A stretch of DNA of 64,000 nt from DAOUJW01 sp965218945 (GTDB taxonomy: Bacteria > Chloroflexota > Dehalococcoidia > Lucifugimonadales > UBA2985), in NCBI GenBank assembly GCA_965218945.1, contig OZ244718.1, positions 1,240,001-1,304,000 on the forward strand, read 5' to 3'. The notes below the pieces were generated by a model that saw only the letters and a program-made list of their open reading frames with translations, made no database searches and was not told where the DNA came from. Shown here one piece after another: positions 16,313 to 25,974 of the stretch (position 1 is the first letter of the stretch; every line of letters begins with the position of its first letter). A program made the translations under genes and the position numbers.

Positions 16313-18809
16313 GGTAAATTGTCACGTCCTCGCTCTCGAACACCGCTTCACCGATTCGCGGGAACTTGGCCAGTCCGCCCAAGCCATAGGAGACCCTCTC
16401 GCGTGGGCCTACCACCACGTACTGAACGTCGTACTCCTTCAGGAGGCGCACTGCCTCCGAAGCATCGGGTGTAGTGTAGATGGTTCTGACATTCTCTTCC
16501 CTGCCCTCGAAGGGCTCGCGGGAGCCGCGCCACTGGTGCTCGTGCCAGGGCCAGCCCAAGACGGTCGGCATCCCCGTGCTGGAGGAGACGCGGCCGTAGG
16601 GGCTCCAGCTGTCTCCAACCGCCTCTACAATCCCTTCGCCCTCCTTCCCGTTCTCCCGGAGCCACTGGATGGCGGCGTACTCTCCTGGGCTGGAGCGGGC
16701 GATGTAAGCCAGGCCGTCAAGGGTATTTTCACCGCCGTTCCCGCCCTTGGTGAGGACTGCCTCCACCGGATAGTAGAGCGATGCCAGAAAGAGACCTCCT
16801 GCCAGGACCCACCATCCTCTCAAGGCCCATTTGGAGACGCTCCCGGATGGGGGTTTTGTCGAATTCAAGAAGTATAGGCCAAAGGCGGAAGCTATAGCAA
16901 GGAGAGTCCAAGCCTGGTAGTACAGCTTGAAGATGGTGTTCATCCTGTTGTGGAAGAGGTCGTCCACGCGCAGGAACTCCGGCCCCAGCGCCAGGAGCAG
17001 CGCCAGCGACACAATGGATAGTACGAAGACCATTACGGGAGACACACCGGCCTCGGCGTACCGGATAAGGCTGTACAGGCTCACGAAGAGAATCAGGGCC
17101 AGTGGAGCGGTGTTCAGAAACCGCTCGCCCACCACTACTATGGGGTCGGTTGACCACGTCAGGGTGCTCCAGGCTAGTTGCCAGGTGGCCCACACGAAGA
17201 GCGGGGTGAGCACTACGCCCAGAGCTATGGTCGCCCGGGGCCAGAACTCCCTTGAACCCACGACAGGTTTGGCGCGCCCCCTCTCTGACTCTCCCTCTTC
17301 AGGGGGAGAGAAACCCCTTCCCCCGCCTTGCGGGGGAAGGTTGGAGCCTGCCCCGTACTTGATACGGGGATGGGGGCTCGTGGAAGTTATGTAGAGGTCT
17401 CCCTGAGCGTCGCTTTCGGCGCCCGCGCCCAGCGACAGCGCCTGCGGTATCTGCCTGAGCAGGAATGGCAGCAGCGCCACCATGAAGAGGCCCCAAATGA
17501 TGAGGAAGTGCACCGGCCGCGTGCCCACCTCGCCCACAGGCAGGATGCCCGTTGCCTGGCTGTCCAGGCTGACATAGAAGGGCAGGTACAGGAGTATCGC
17601 CAGGGACAGGGTCGCTGCGACCGGCAGCCACGCCTGGAGCAGCGCTCTCGTCCACGCTCCATCCTCCTGGCGGACGGCCTTGAATGCAAGCAATGCCGCC
17701 CAGAGCGCGGCAAATGTGACTATGTCCCAGGCGTTGACAAAGGCGAGTCCGCCCAGCAGCAGCGCAGCCACGAGGACTGCGCCCGGACGCTCCACCACCC
17801 ACCGCGCGCTCAGACGGGCCGGCGACATGAAGGCGCTGAGGCCAAAGGCGAGGAATAGCAGGACAAAGGGGATGGACATCACGTGAGGATGCAGGTCGCC
17901 CAGGAGGAAGCTGAAGAACGGGAACTCGGTTATGGTGTAGTCCAGGCTGCCTCCCTGCTCGTTGAGGCTGTCTATGACCCGTGTGCTTCGCCACCACCAC
18001 AGGTGCTCGGTTGGTCGCCAGGAAGCCGCCTCAAGAGCGCCGAAGTCCTTGATTCCCAACCAGTCCCAGAACGACGCCGGCGCCCACTGACGGAGCCTTA
18101 CGAACTCCAGTGCGCCCTGCAGGTTGCTCACGACTATCAGCAACACCGGGGCAATAAGAGCGAACCCCGTCCCTTTACGAGACGAGGCTCCGTGGGCGCG
18201 CGTCAGGTTGTACACCAGGCCGAAGGCGGCGGAACCGGCCATCGCCGGGATGAGGGCAAGGGCAAGGTTGTACGAAATGCGGGAAGGGATGAACGTAAGC
18301 TCCGTCAGGTTGCCCATCATCAGGTAGCCGAAATAGTAGTATGGCAGGTCGTGGCCTCTCAGCCACGGGTCCTCCGGCGGAAAGAAGCCGGCCAGGACGG
18401 AGGCGTTGAGGAATGCGAAGTCCATCGGCTTTTCGGTGGAATCGATGGAGGGGTCGTAGACCCGGTAGACGACCCATGCCCCATACAGGACTAGGAACAC
18501 CACCTCCCCCAGCAGCAGGGCGCGCCTCTCCCGGCGGACGAAATCCAGCATCTCCGCGCGCCGTCGCATTGCGAACCACCCGGAGACGACTGCGAACAGG
18601 CCCAAGGCGGCCCAAAGGGTGAGGGGCGTGGTGGGCACAATGTGAAGCGAGCCTAGCATCCATAGGGGCCAGGACAGCAGGATGAGACCCAGGGGTTTGG
18701 CTACGGAGTATCCCCTGTCCCTGAGGCCGCTAAAGAGGGTAAATGCCAGAGGGAAGGCTATGATCCCGATAAGCTCTGCGGCCAGGAGCCAGGTTAAGGC
18801 GTTTGCCAC
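16299..18809 (-). CDS. DUF2298 'YYY' membrane protein
   Basis: The product has 836 residues with many membrane segments. The hallmark three tyrosines are present in HDLPYYYFGYLMMGNL, along with FAFLNASVLAGFFPPEDPW before them and FPFFSFLLGDLHPHVMS after them, which define the chlor_Arch_YYY family. The function is unproven; the fold and neighbours suggest a polyprenol-dependent glycosyltransferase. One cytoplasmic loop (encoded at about 17275-17395) is low-complexity and repeat-derived (see the separate repeat entry). The stop overlaps the start of the TIGR03663 gene, so the two are translated together. ftsY lies upstream on the same strand. Confidence 0.88.
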   Translation of the reverse strand: MANALTWLLAAELIGIIAFPLAFTLFSGLRDRGYSVAKPLGLILLSWPLWMLGSLHIVPTTPLTLWAALGLFAVVSGWFAMRRRAEMLDFVRRERRALLLGEVVFLVLYGAWVVYRVYDPSIDSTEKPMDFAFLNASVLAGFFPPEDPWLRGHDLPYYYFGYLMMGNLTELTFIPSRISYNLALALIPAMAGSAAFGLVYNLTRAHGASSRKGTGFALIAPVLLIVVSNLQGALEFVRLRQWAPASFWDWLGIKDFGALEAASWRPTEHLWWWRSTRVIDSLNEQGGSLDYTITEFPFFSFLLGDLHPHVMSIPFVLLFLAFGLSAFMSPARLSARWVVERPGAVLVAALLLGGLAFVNAWDIVTFAALWAALLAFKAVRQEDGAWTRALLQAWLPVAATLSLAILLYLPFYVSLDSQATGILPVGEVGTRPVHFLIIWGLFMVALLPFLLRQIPQALSLGAGAESDAQGDLYITSTSPHPRIKYGAGSNLPPQGGGRGFSPPEEGESERGRAKPVVGSREFWPRATIALGVVLTPLFVWATWQLAWSTLTWSTDPIVVVGERFLNTAPLALILFVSLYSLIRYAEAGVSPVMVFVLSIVSLALLLALGPEFLRVDDLFHNRMNTIFKLYYQAWTLLAIASAFGLYFLNSTKPPSGSVSKWALRGWWVLAGGLFLASLYYPVEAVLTKGGNGGENTLDGLAYIARSSPGEYAAIQWLRENGKEGEGIVEAVGDSWSPYGRVSSSTGMPTVLGWPWHEHQWRGSREPFEGREENVRTIYTTPDASEAVRLLKEYDVQYVVVGPRERVSYGLGGLAKFPRIGEAVFESEDVTIYRVRE
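17290..17369. repeat. Hairpin-rich repeat element inside the DUF2298 coding sequence
   Basis: Three adjacent palindromes lie in frame in the gene: 17290-17309 (TCTCCCT/AGGGGGAGA), 17316-17340 (an 11-bp perfect stem with a 3-base loop) and 17351-17369 (CCCCGTA/TACGGGG). A related sequence with CCCCGA/TCGGGG and gatacgggg stands in the spacer at about 25880-25905. The encoded peptide is rich in Pro, Gly, Ser and Glu, unlike the hydrophobic protein around it. Confidence 0.6.
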
Positions 18810-18866
18810 GTGGTCAGTCCCCGTCTTTCATTCAGGGGTTCTTGCGGCGACGGCCCAGTTTTCCCA

Positions 18867-19814
18867 TTAGCTTACGGGAGAGAAGAGCTCCTCGACGAAC
18901 TCGGTGGGGTGGAAGGGCGCCATGTCTTCCATGCCTTCGCCTGTGCCAATGAAGAGCACTGGCAGCCCCAACTCCTGGACAATGGCAACGACGGTCCCGC
19001 CCTTGGCCGTGCCGTCCAGCTTTGACAGGAACACCCCGGTGCACCTCATAGCCTCGGTGAAGGAGCGTGCCTGTATCACTCCGTTCTGACCCGTGGTGGC
19101 GTCCATGACCAGAATGGTCTCGTGGGGCGCCTGGGGGTCGAGGCGAGACAGGACGCGGGAGATCTTCTTCATCTCCTCCATCAAGTTCTGCTTTGTGTGG
19201 AGCCTCCCGGCGGTGTCGACTATGACGGCGTCCATCCCTCGCGCCCTGGCGGCCTCAAGGGCGTCGTACGCAATAGCCGCGGGATCGCCGCCCGCCCTGT
19301 GTGCGATGACATCGACGCCTACCCGACTCCCCCAGGACTGGAGTTGCTCGATAGCCCCTGCCCGGAAGGTGTCGGATGCGGCCAGAAGGACTTTGCTGCC
19401 CTGCTCCATCATGTAGTGGGCCAGCTTGGCGATGCTGGTGGTCTTCCCTACCCCGTTGACTCCTATGGCAAGGATGACCCGTGGCTGTCCGGGGACGTGC
19501 GACTGCTCCTGCCCGCTTGCGCCGTCCGCAGCCGACAGCAAAGCAACCAACTCCGCCTTCAGCAGGTCAATGACCTCCTCGGCCTCCTTCAGGTTCCGGG
19601 ACGACGCCTCGGTTCTGACCCTCTCAATGAGGCTTGTGGACGTGGTAACGCCCACGTCGGCGGATATGAGAAGCTCCTCCAGCTCCTCCCACAGGGACTC
19701 GTCCAGTTGTCTGCGCTGGACAATCTGCACCATGCGGGAGAACCAGGACTCGCGGCTTTTCTTGAGTCCCTCCTGGACCTTGTCACGCCTTCCCATTAAC
19801 CTGTTGAACATCAC
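18867..19814 (-). CDS. ftsY: Signal recognition particle receptor FtsY
   Basis: The product has 315 residues. A short N-terminal region leads into the helical N domain (LWEELEELLISADVGVTTS). The GTPase NG domain has P-loop GVNGVGKTT (118-126), DTFRAGAIEQL, DTAGR, and LSKLDGTAKGG with the C-terminal FIGTGEGMEDMAPF typical of FtsY. The long acidic A domain of E. coli FtsY is absent, as in many bacteria. The product docks SRP-ribosome complexes at the membrane. The gene lies just upstream of, and on the same strand as, the DUF2298 gene, about 57 bases apart. Confidence 0.97.
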   Translation of the reverse strand: MMFNRLMGRRDKVQEGLKKSRESWFSRMVQIVQRRQLDESLWEELEELLISADVGVTTSTSLIERVRTEASSRNLKEAEEVIDLLKAELVALLSAADGASGQEQSHVPGQPRVILAIGVNGVGKTTSIAKLAHYMMEQGSKVLLAASDTFRAGAIEQLQSWGSRVGVDVIAHRAGGDPAAIAYDALEAARARGMDAVIVDTAGRLHTKQNLMEEMKKISRVLSRLDPQAPHETILVMDATTGQNGVIQARSFTEAMRCTGVFLSKLDGTAKGGTVVAIVQELGLPVLFIGTGEGMEDMAPFHPTEFVEELFSPVS

Positions 19815-20038
19815 AATTCATCATAGCACGGGCCTATGGCGGTCGCAACGCGGGCTGCACGCTAACCACCCTCGCGAAGCTTGTCCTCGTGGAACCGGGG
19901 AGCGGGGGTCTGGATTCCCGCTCGGAGCAAACTCTTGCATTATTTGCTCCCAAGCTCCATTTGCTGTCATTCCGAGCGCAGCGAGGAATCCAGAGGTCTT
20001 CACAATAGATACGGTAGCATTGCAGACAAAGGCTTTAG

Positions 20039-21242
20039 GGAAGGTCTGAACAATGTGTTGCCAGGCTGATTTCTTGATTGCTGGGTGCAGAAGCAGACTT
20101 ACCCTCCTGGTTATTGGCCTTGGTTTTTGAAGATGCGGTTAATTTCGGCCCTCTTTGCCCTCTCCTCTTCGGCCGCTTTGCGGCTTCAGTCCCGCTTTTG
20201 GGCCTACTACCCCCCAGGTCAACCAGCCAAGAGGCCCCGGGCCCGGTTCAGGTTGGACAGCCCCAGCAGCAGCGCCAGCCGTTCTGTGTTCTTGGCCAAG
20301 CCCCGGTAGCGTACTTTAGCGTAGCCGAATACCCCCTTCACGTCCCAGAAGGGATGTTCCACCTTAGCTCGCACCGACGCCTTAGACTTCTCCGCTAAGG
20401 CTACCAGACTCCCCGAATCCAGCTTTCGTCGCTGTCCCGGCTTCATAGCCACCTGCCACTGTACCCCCAACTCCAGATTCTCGGACCGCTTCTCCACCCC
20501 TGTGTATCCGGCATCCCCCCATACCTGCTGCTCCCCACCATGCAATAGACGATGGGCTTGGGTCACATCATGCACGTTGGCCGGCGTTGTTGAGAAGCTG
20601 TGTACCAAGCCTGTCCGGGAGTCTACACCAATGTGCAGCTTCATCCCGAAATGCCACGCATTCCCCTTCTTCACCTGGCGCATCTCCGGGTCACGCTGCC
20701 CCGCCCCGTTCTTCGTTGACGACGGCGCTGCTATGATGGTGGCGTCCACTATGCTCCCCTCCTGCAGCCGTACCCCCTGCTTCTCCAGGTGACCTTTAAT
20801 CTCCTCAAACAACCCCTGACCCAGTTGATGCTTCTCCAACAGGTGGCGAAAGTGTAGTATCGTGCTCTCGTCTGGCAGGTCTTCCGACAGCCTGAGACCC
20901 ACGAACCGCCTCACCGACTCTGCCTCATACAGCAGATCTTCCATACCAGGGTCACTCAAATTGTAGCAGAGTTGGACTACGTGCACTCGCAGCATCACCG
21001 ACAGGGAGTAAGGCCGACGACCCCGCTCCGCCTTAAAGTAGTGGGGCCGGATGCGCTCCTCCAACGTCTCCCAGGGTATCAGACATTCCATCCGCTCCAG
21101 AAAGACCTCTCGACGGGTCCTGCGCTTCTTGTGCCGGTATTCCAAGTCGGCGAAGGTGGGCTGGTCAGTCATGGCGTCCTCCCTGGCTTTTGCTTGCTTT
21201 GCCTAAATTATGCCATAATCAGGGACATTATTCAGAGATTCC
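20039..21242 (-). mobile_element. IS5-family insertion sequence, complete
   Basis: The ends are GGAAGGTCTGAACAATGT (20039-20056) and its imperfect inverse ACATTATTCAGAGATTCC (21225-21242). TTAG is duplicated on both sides (20035-20038, 21243-21246), the YTAR-type 4-bp target duplication known for the IS5 group. The element is 1204 bp and has one long transposase gene on the minus strand. Intact ends, duplication and reading frame suggest that it moved recently. Confidence 0.92.
20219..21172 (-). CDS. IS5-family transposase (DDE)
   Basis: The product has 317 residues. The N-terminal DUF772-type DNA-binding region (LIPWETLEERIRPHYFKAERGRRPYS is split by conserved prolines) precedes a DDE nuclease domain. 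The expected acidic residues lie in VDATIIAAPSSTKN, VWGDAGYTG and VRAKVEHPFWDVKG. No frameshift or internal stop is seen. It occupies nearly all of the IS element and begins about 70 bases inside the right end. Confidence 0.92.
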   Translation of the reverse strand: MTDQPTFADLEYRHKKRRTRREVFLERMECLIPWETLEERIRPHYFKAERGRRPYSLSVMLRVHVVQLCYNLSDPGMEDLLYEAESVRRFVGLRLSEDLPDESTILHFRHLLEKHQLGQGLFEEIKGHLEKQGVRLQEGSIVDATIIAAPSSTKNGAGQRDPEMRQVKKGNAWHFGMKLHIGVDSRTGLVHSFSTTPANVHDVTQAHRLLHGGEQQVWGDAGYTGVEKRSENLELGVQWQVAMKPGQRRKLDSGSLVALAEKSKASVRAKVEHPFWDVKGVFGYAKVRYRGLAKNTERLALLLGLSNLNRARGLLAG

Positions 21243-21418
21243 TTAGATTCCTCACTCCGCTGCGCTGCGTTCGGAATGACAATGAGTGCGTCCTTTCTGG
21301 ACATACACAGAAATTGCGCAAAAGTACCATCGGGGGCGGCGTGACGGTGAGTTGTTGCGCCCGCTCACACGATTCGACGTGGCTCACCACTGGCGCCCGC
21401 TGAATACGCGCCCCTACT

Positions 21419-23077
21419 CTACTCCCGTTCGGGCGGCTCTTCTGGAGGCGGCTCTACAATCTCCCTGGTGTACTGGCGACGTCGAATGGAGGGGTCAAGC
21501 CGGTTCAGGAAGCGGCGCAGCAGGAAGAGAACGCCTACAACCAGCAGAATTATAGGCAGGAAGACGACCAGCCAGATGGACAGCCTCACCAGCTCCCTGA
21601 CCAGCGTCGAGAGCGCCCGCACCGCCGACTTGAAGGTGTCGCCAATGTCCCACCCGCCTACCAGGAAGCGCTCGGCCTCCGTCACCCGCACGTCGATGGA
21701 GTCGGAGCCGGAAACCTGGCCTGCGTCGCTCATGGCGCTGACCGTCAGCACGGCCGTGTACGCGAAGGGGCGGTGGTCGGCAAACGCGTGACCCTCATCT
21801 ATGCGCGTGCTCCCCTCCTCCGGGTTGCCCGTGACCGTGGGAGAGCCGTCGCCGAAATCCCACTGGTACTGGTAGTCCCACAGCTCTCCCGGCCTTGTGA
21901 AGGAGGCGCTGTACTCCGTCAAAGCGCCCTCCTCTACGGTCCTGTTTTCTCCGGCGAACACCGATATGGTCGGCACGCGCCTCACCGACACCTCAAGGGA
22001 GTCGGAACCCTCGGCTATGCCCCCCTCGCCGGTTCCCTCCAGTGTAATGGTCGCGATGTACTCGGAATCCAGGTCCTCATTGTAGCTGCGCGTCACCGTG
22101 GCGGTCAGTCGCTCGCCGCTCTGGGTCGGTATCGTGCCGCTGCCGGCGACCGACGACCCGTCGCCGAAGTCCCAGACGTAGGTGTACTGGTCGATGCCCG
22201 GCGGGGCGACGAATGAAGCGCGGAACTTTACGGCTTGACCCACTCGCGCGGAGGTGTCCGGCCCGGCGTTCACGTCGATGGTCTGAGGGGCGAGTCTCAG
22301 GCTGACCTCTATCAGAGAGAAGGCCGCGGTCTGCGACAGGAAGTTCAGCCGTCCCTGGGTCTCCTCTATCCGCAGCTGGAGGTCGGAAAGCTCCTTCTGG
22401 ACTAGCAGGGCGTCCTCCACACTGTCCGACTGTTCCAGGAATGACAGCAGCCGTTGCTCCGTTGCCTTCATGCTGACCAGTCGTGACTGGCTGTCCACGT
22501 ATTCGTCGGTTACGTCCTGGCTGGTGATGGAGCGGGCCTCAACTTCGCCCATCTCCCCGATTATTCGAAGGGCCTCGTCCAGTGACGCGGCGGGCACTCT
22601 AACGGCAATGGAGCCGCTGTGACGGGACGAGCGCTCCGAGTTGACCACCCAGCCGCCAAGCCGGCTTGCCATGTCTCCCACGCGGCCGATGGTAAGGGCT
22701 ACGTCGTCGGTGACCAGGGACATGTACGCCGTGTGCACGATGATGCGATCCTGTGCCGGAATCGACGGCTCCACTTTGGCGTCGCCGGCAGGCTCCGGGT
22801 CTTGAGAAGCCGCGTCTACAAATTCCGCGACCATCCAAACCGCATCAGCCTGCGGCGCCGGTGAGGGGGTTGCCTGTGGCTGCGGCTGTTGCAGCTGCTC
22901 AAGGGCCGCTCGCTCCGATTGGGCAGAAAATAACTGATAGGCATTGGGTTCTTCTTGGGCAGACTCAAGCCCATCCGCAAGAAAGAGCTGATCGGTAGAG
23001 GATTCTTCTGCGCTGCAACCGGCCAGCGTGAAGAGAAACGTAGTCAGAACCAGGGCAGCCAGCAAGATGGGCTTCAT
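21419..23077 (-). CDS. DUF4349 lipoprotein with two PKD domains
   Basis: The product has 552 residues. The signal peptide ends in lipobox LAGC (C21). A Gln/Pro-rich linker leads to a DUF4349 domain (about 110-265: RIIVHTAYMSLVTDDVALT through a predicted coiled coil ALLVQKELSDLQLRIEETQ). Two PKD-type beta-sandwich domains follow (YVWDFGDGSSV near 305 and YQWDFGDGSPTV near 405). A C-terminal membrane segment (about 505-528) and a basic tail end it. DUF4349 proteins are usually anchored this way and their function is unknown; the PKD domains are an uncommon addition. It is divergent from the MMPL exporter 147 bases away, so the two may share a control region. Confidence 0.85.
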   Translation of the reverse strand: MKPILLAALVLTTFLFTLAGCSAEESSTDQLFLADGLESAQEEPNAYQLFSAQSERAALEQLQQPQPQATPSPAPQADAVWMVAEFVDAASQDPEPAGDAKVEPSIPAQDRIIVHTAYMSLVTDDVALTIGRVGDMASRLGGWVVNSERSSRHSGSIAVRVPAASLDEALRIIGEMGEVEARSITSQDVTDEYVDSQSRLVSMKATEQRLLSFLEQSDSVEDALLVQKELSDLQLRIEETQGRLNFLSQTAAFSLIEVSLRLAPQTIDVNAGPDTSARVGQAVKFRASFVAPPGIDQYTYVWDFGDGSSVAGSGTIPTQSGERLTATVTRSYNEDLDSEYIATITLEGTGEGGIAEGSDSLEVSVRRVPTISVFAGENRTVEEGALTEYSASFTRPGELWDYQYQWDFGDGSPTVTGNPEEGSTRIDEGHAFADHRPFAYTAVLTVSAMSDAGQVSGSDSIDVRVTEAERFLVGGWDIGDTFKSAVRALSTLVRELVRLSIWLVVFLPIILLVVGVLFLLRRFLNRLDPSIRRRQYTREIVEPPPEEPPERE

Positions 23078-23224
23078 TGGGGTACGCTTTCCTTACACCA
23101 GGCTATGCCCGATAATAGCAATAGGGTACCCAACGGTCAATCTGCGAGAGCCGGTTGCACTCCGGTCCGCAAGCTGAAGCCGGATCTGGAGAGTCAGACC
23201 TGAAGTGAAGACAAACGCAGAGCC

Positions 23225-25843
23225 ATGAAAGTAACTGCCTCGGCGAAATTCAGCGCCTTTCTGGAGAGGCGTTCCGGCTGGATAGTGTCCGGGGTGGGTA
23301 TAGCTACCCTTCTGCTGATTGTCCCGCTCATAGCTCTGGCGCCCGACGAGCAGGCTTCGACGGAGCCCGGCGGGCCTATATTCGACCTCCGAGACCTAGT
23401 GGATGAGCGCTTTCCCCCCGCCTTCTATGTGCCCTCCTTCATAGTGGAGTCGAAGGATGGACCCGAGGGCGATGTTCTCACCCAGGCTGCGCTATGGGAG
23501 CTGTACCAGAACGAGGAGGCCCTGCGTAGCGCGGACGAGCGAGGAGAGTTGCGCCCGCCCAAGCTGGAGGCCCAGCCCTATCTGTACAAGGGCAACAACC
23601 CCAACACTCAGATTCCCATCCACGGCATGTACACCGTCGCCGACGCCGTTCAGGCTGTCCTGGCCCACATCGGCACAGACCTGGAACGGGCCAGTGACGA
23701 GGAGGTGAAGATCGCCCTACACTTCGTGCTGCTGGAGGGATCCCCCACCTTCAACCTCATGGAGTCCATATCGGAGAGGGCTACATTCACCCTGGAGGAG
23801 TCGGATAGGATTGGGCAGTACCGGCGCTGGCGTGCCCCCGCCATCATCAACTTCGTGATTGCGGAGAATGACAGGCTGGGCGGAGGCCCCCGGACCATCA
23901 CCGTCGGAGGAGACGAGACCGCCGTGCAGAAGGAGCACTTTGGTCGAAACGTGCAGACAATCCTGAGGGGCGAAGAGCGGAACTACCGACTTTGGGGCGT
24001 TGCAATAGACCCAAACCTGGAGTCCCAGGATGAGGGGCGCACCACCGTACCCTTCATCTTTGCCACCGTCCTGGCCGTCCTGGTGGTAATCGGGATAAGC
24101 CTGCGCTCCTGGCGAGCGGTGCTTCTTTCCGCCATAGGGCTCGCGATGCTGATTGTGTGGCTCAAGGGTTTGTCCAGCCTCTTGGGGCTCAAGGCCGGCT
24201 TGGTCGTAGATCTGATTGTGCCCATAGCCATGATATCCCTTGGGGTGGACTTTGCCATCCACGCCCTTCACCGCTACGGCGAGGAGAGGGGCAAGGGACT
24301 CGGGCCCCGTCCGGCCTTGAGAGTGGGGTTCGCCGGCGTGATGGGCGCGCTGGTGCTGGCCATGCTCACCGACGGCGTAGCCTTCTTCTCCAACACCGTT
24401 TCCGGCATAGAGTCGATCATCGGCTTTGGCATAGCCGCAGGCATAGCCGTAGTATCCTCCTTCATCATCATGGGAATCTTCGTGCCCCTGGTCTTCATGC
24501 GGCTGGACGCCCGAAGAGAGGGCAGGCAGGCCGGCGCTGCCCCGGCATTGGAGACGGCGCTCTCTCCCGATGACGGCCCGCCCCGCAGCGCTCTCAGCGC
24601 GGAGTGGGTTGTGGCGAGGCTGGCCCGGAGTCGCGTCATTGTCCTGCCCGTGGTGGCCGCCGTGACGGTTGCAGCCCTGCTTTTTGCCATCAGGCTGGAG
24701 GCCCAGCTGGACGTCAAGGACTTCTTCGATAGAGGCTCGGACTTCGTGGTGGGCCTGGACAAGCTCGACTACCACGTCGGGGCCACCCAGGGCGAGCCCG
24801 GGATCATCTACATAGAGGGCGATCTGTCGTCCGGCGAGTCTCTTGAGGCCCTCCGCGAGTTGCAAAACAAGCTGAAGGCCAACCCCTACGTCGGTCAAGG
24901 GGCCGACGGAGAGCCGACCCTGTACAGCTGGACTATCTTTGATTTGATGGAGCTTCTCATCGGCAGCGAGTACGCGCGCTCCCAGGTGGAGCTTGTCACG
25001 GAGCAGGCCATCACGGACTCGGATGGGGACAGAATGCCGGACACCCAGGCCCAGGTCAGGGCGGCCTTTGACTACATTGTAGAGTACGGCATCCCGCTGG
25101 ACGAGTCCACGCTCGCCTTCACACCGGGCCAGGTGCAGGGCAGCCTCTCCCACGATCCCACCGGCCGGGAGCCCGACGCAATCCAGATTCGGGTCGCCCT
25201 GCCCGGCACCAGGGAGCAATCAGCGGTGTCCAGAGCGCGGCAGGCCGTCGAGGCAGACCTGGAGTTCCTTGAGGACGTATCCTCCATCTCCAAAGCGGGA
25301 CTCACCGGCTCTGCCTTCACCCGGGCCGCCTCCCTGGACGCAGCGGTGCGCTCTCTCCTCATATCGCTGCCCATTGCCGTGGCGGCCTGTTTCCTGGTGG
25401 CGGCGCTGTTCATGCGCTCGATACGATATGCCTTCGTCACCATTATCCCCATTGGCCTCGTGGTGACATGGCTCTATGCGATAATGTACCTGCTGGGGTT
25501 TGATCTCAACTTCGTAACGGCCACCATTGGCGCGGTCTCCATTGGCGTGGGTGTGGACTTCTCCATTCACCTCACACAACGGTTCCGGGAGGAGATGGCG
25601 CAGGTTGGAGACGGGATGCAGGCGATAGAACGGGCGGCCCGGAGCACGGGCATGGCCCTCATAGCGTCGGCGTCATCCAGCGTCGCGGGATTCACCATAA
25701 TGGGGTTTGCGCCGATGCCGATGTTCTCGGCGTACGGCATCCTCACCGCAGTCATGGTCTTCATGGCGGCCGCGGCGGCCCTGCTGGTGCTGCCATCCCT
25801 GCTCCTGCTGGTGACGCCGCAGCGGCGACTGTCAGCTACTTGA
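23225..25843 (+). CDS. MMPL/RND-superfamily exporter
   Basis: The product has 872 residues with two repeats of one membrane segment plus a large outer loop plus five further segments. The conserved transmembrane motif occurs twice: SLGVDFAIHALHRYGEE (about 340) and GVGVDFSIHLTQRFREE (about 780), the Asp residues being those used for proton coupling in this family. Between them lies a second outer domain with an unusual DSDGDRMPDTQAQV stretch resembling a calcium-binding loop. The architecture matches HpnN-like and archaeal MMPL exporters of lipids or hopanoids. It stands alone on the plus strand, divergent from the DUF4349 lipoprotein. The substrate cannot be read from sequence. Confidence 0.88.
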   Translation: MKVTASAKFSAFLERRSGWIVSGVGIATLLLIVPLIALAPDEQASTEPGGPIFDLRDLVDERFPPAFYVPSFIVESKDGPEGDVLTQAALWELYQNEEALRSADERGELRPPKLEAQPYLYKGNNPNTQIPIHGMYTVADAVQAVLAHIGTDLERASDEEVKIALHFVLLEGSPTFNLMESISERATFTLEESDRIGQYRRWRAPAIINFVIAENDRLGGGPRTITVGGDETAVQKEHFGRNVQTILRGEERNYRLWGVAIDPNLESQDEGRTTVPFIFATVLAVLVVIGISLRSWRAVLLSAIGLAMLIVWLKGLSSLLGLKAGLVVDLIVPIAMISLGVDFAIHALHRYGEERGKGLGPRPALRVGFAGVMGALVLAMLTDGVAFFSNTVSGIESIIGFGIAAGIAVVSSFIIMGIFVPLVFMRLDARREGRQAGAAPALETALSPDDGPPRSALSAEWVVARLARSRVIVLPVVAAVTVAALLFAIRLEAQLDVKDFFDRGSDFVVGLDKLDYHVGATQGEPGIIYIEGDLSSGESLEALRELQNKLKANPYVGQGADGEPTLYSWTIFDLMELLIGSEYARSQVELVTEQAITDSDGDRMPDTQAQVRAAFDYIVEYGIPLDESTLAFTPGQVQGSLSHDPTGREPDAIQIRVALPGTREQSAVSRARQAVEADLEFLEDVSSISKAGLTGSAFTRAASLDAAVRSLLISLPIAVAACFLVAALFMRSIRYAFVTIIPIGLVVTWLYAIMYLLGFDLNFVTATIGAVSIGVGVDFSIHLTQRFREEMAQVGDGMQAIERAARSTGMALIASASSSVAGFTIMGFAPMPMFSAYGILTAVMVFMAAAAALLVLPSLLLLVTPQRRLSAT

Positions 25844-25974
25844 GCCATTCCCGCTCATAGCCTACCTCGTTCCCCGATCGGAGTCGGGGACAGGACCTGA
25901 TACGGGGGTGAGCGGTGTTATTCGCCTATGGCAGCTCACCCCAGGATTACCGCGGAATATGCATCGGATCACGC

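Larger units (their letters stand above)
19928..21328. repeat. MITE-like element split by an IS5-family insertion
   Basis: The left part (19928-20038) and right part (21247-21328) match the interior of the other copies: GTCATTCCGAGCGCAGCGAG, then GCAGACAAAGGCTTTAG, continuing after the insertion with ATTCCTCACTCCGCTGCGC and GGAATGACA. Ends are degenerate (CAAACTCTTGCATTAT and ATTGCGCAAAAGTACC). Taking out the insertion sequence and one TTAG leaves about 193 bp, the family length. The terminal repeats are more worn than in the other copies, so this is probably an older insertion. Confidence 0.7.
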
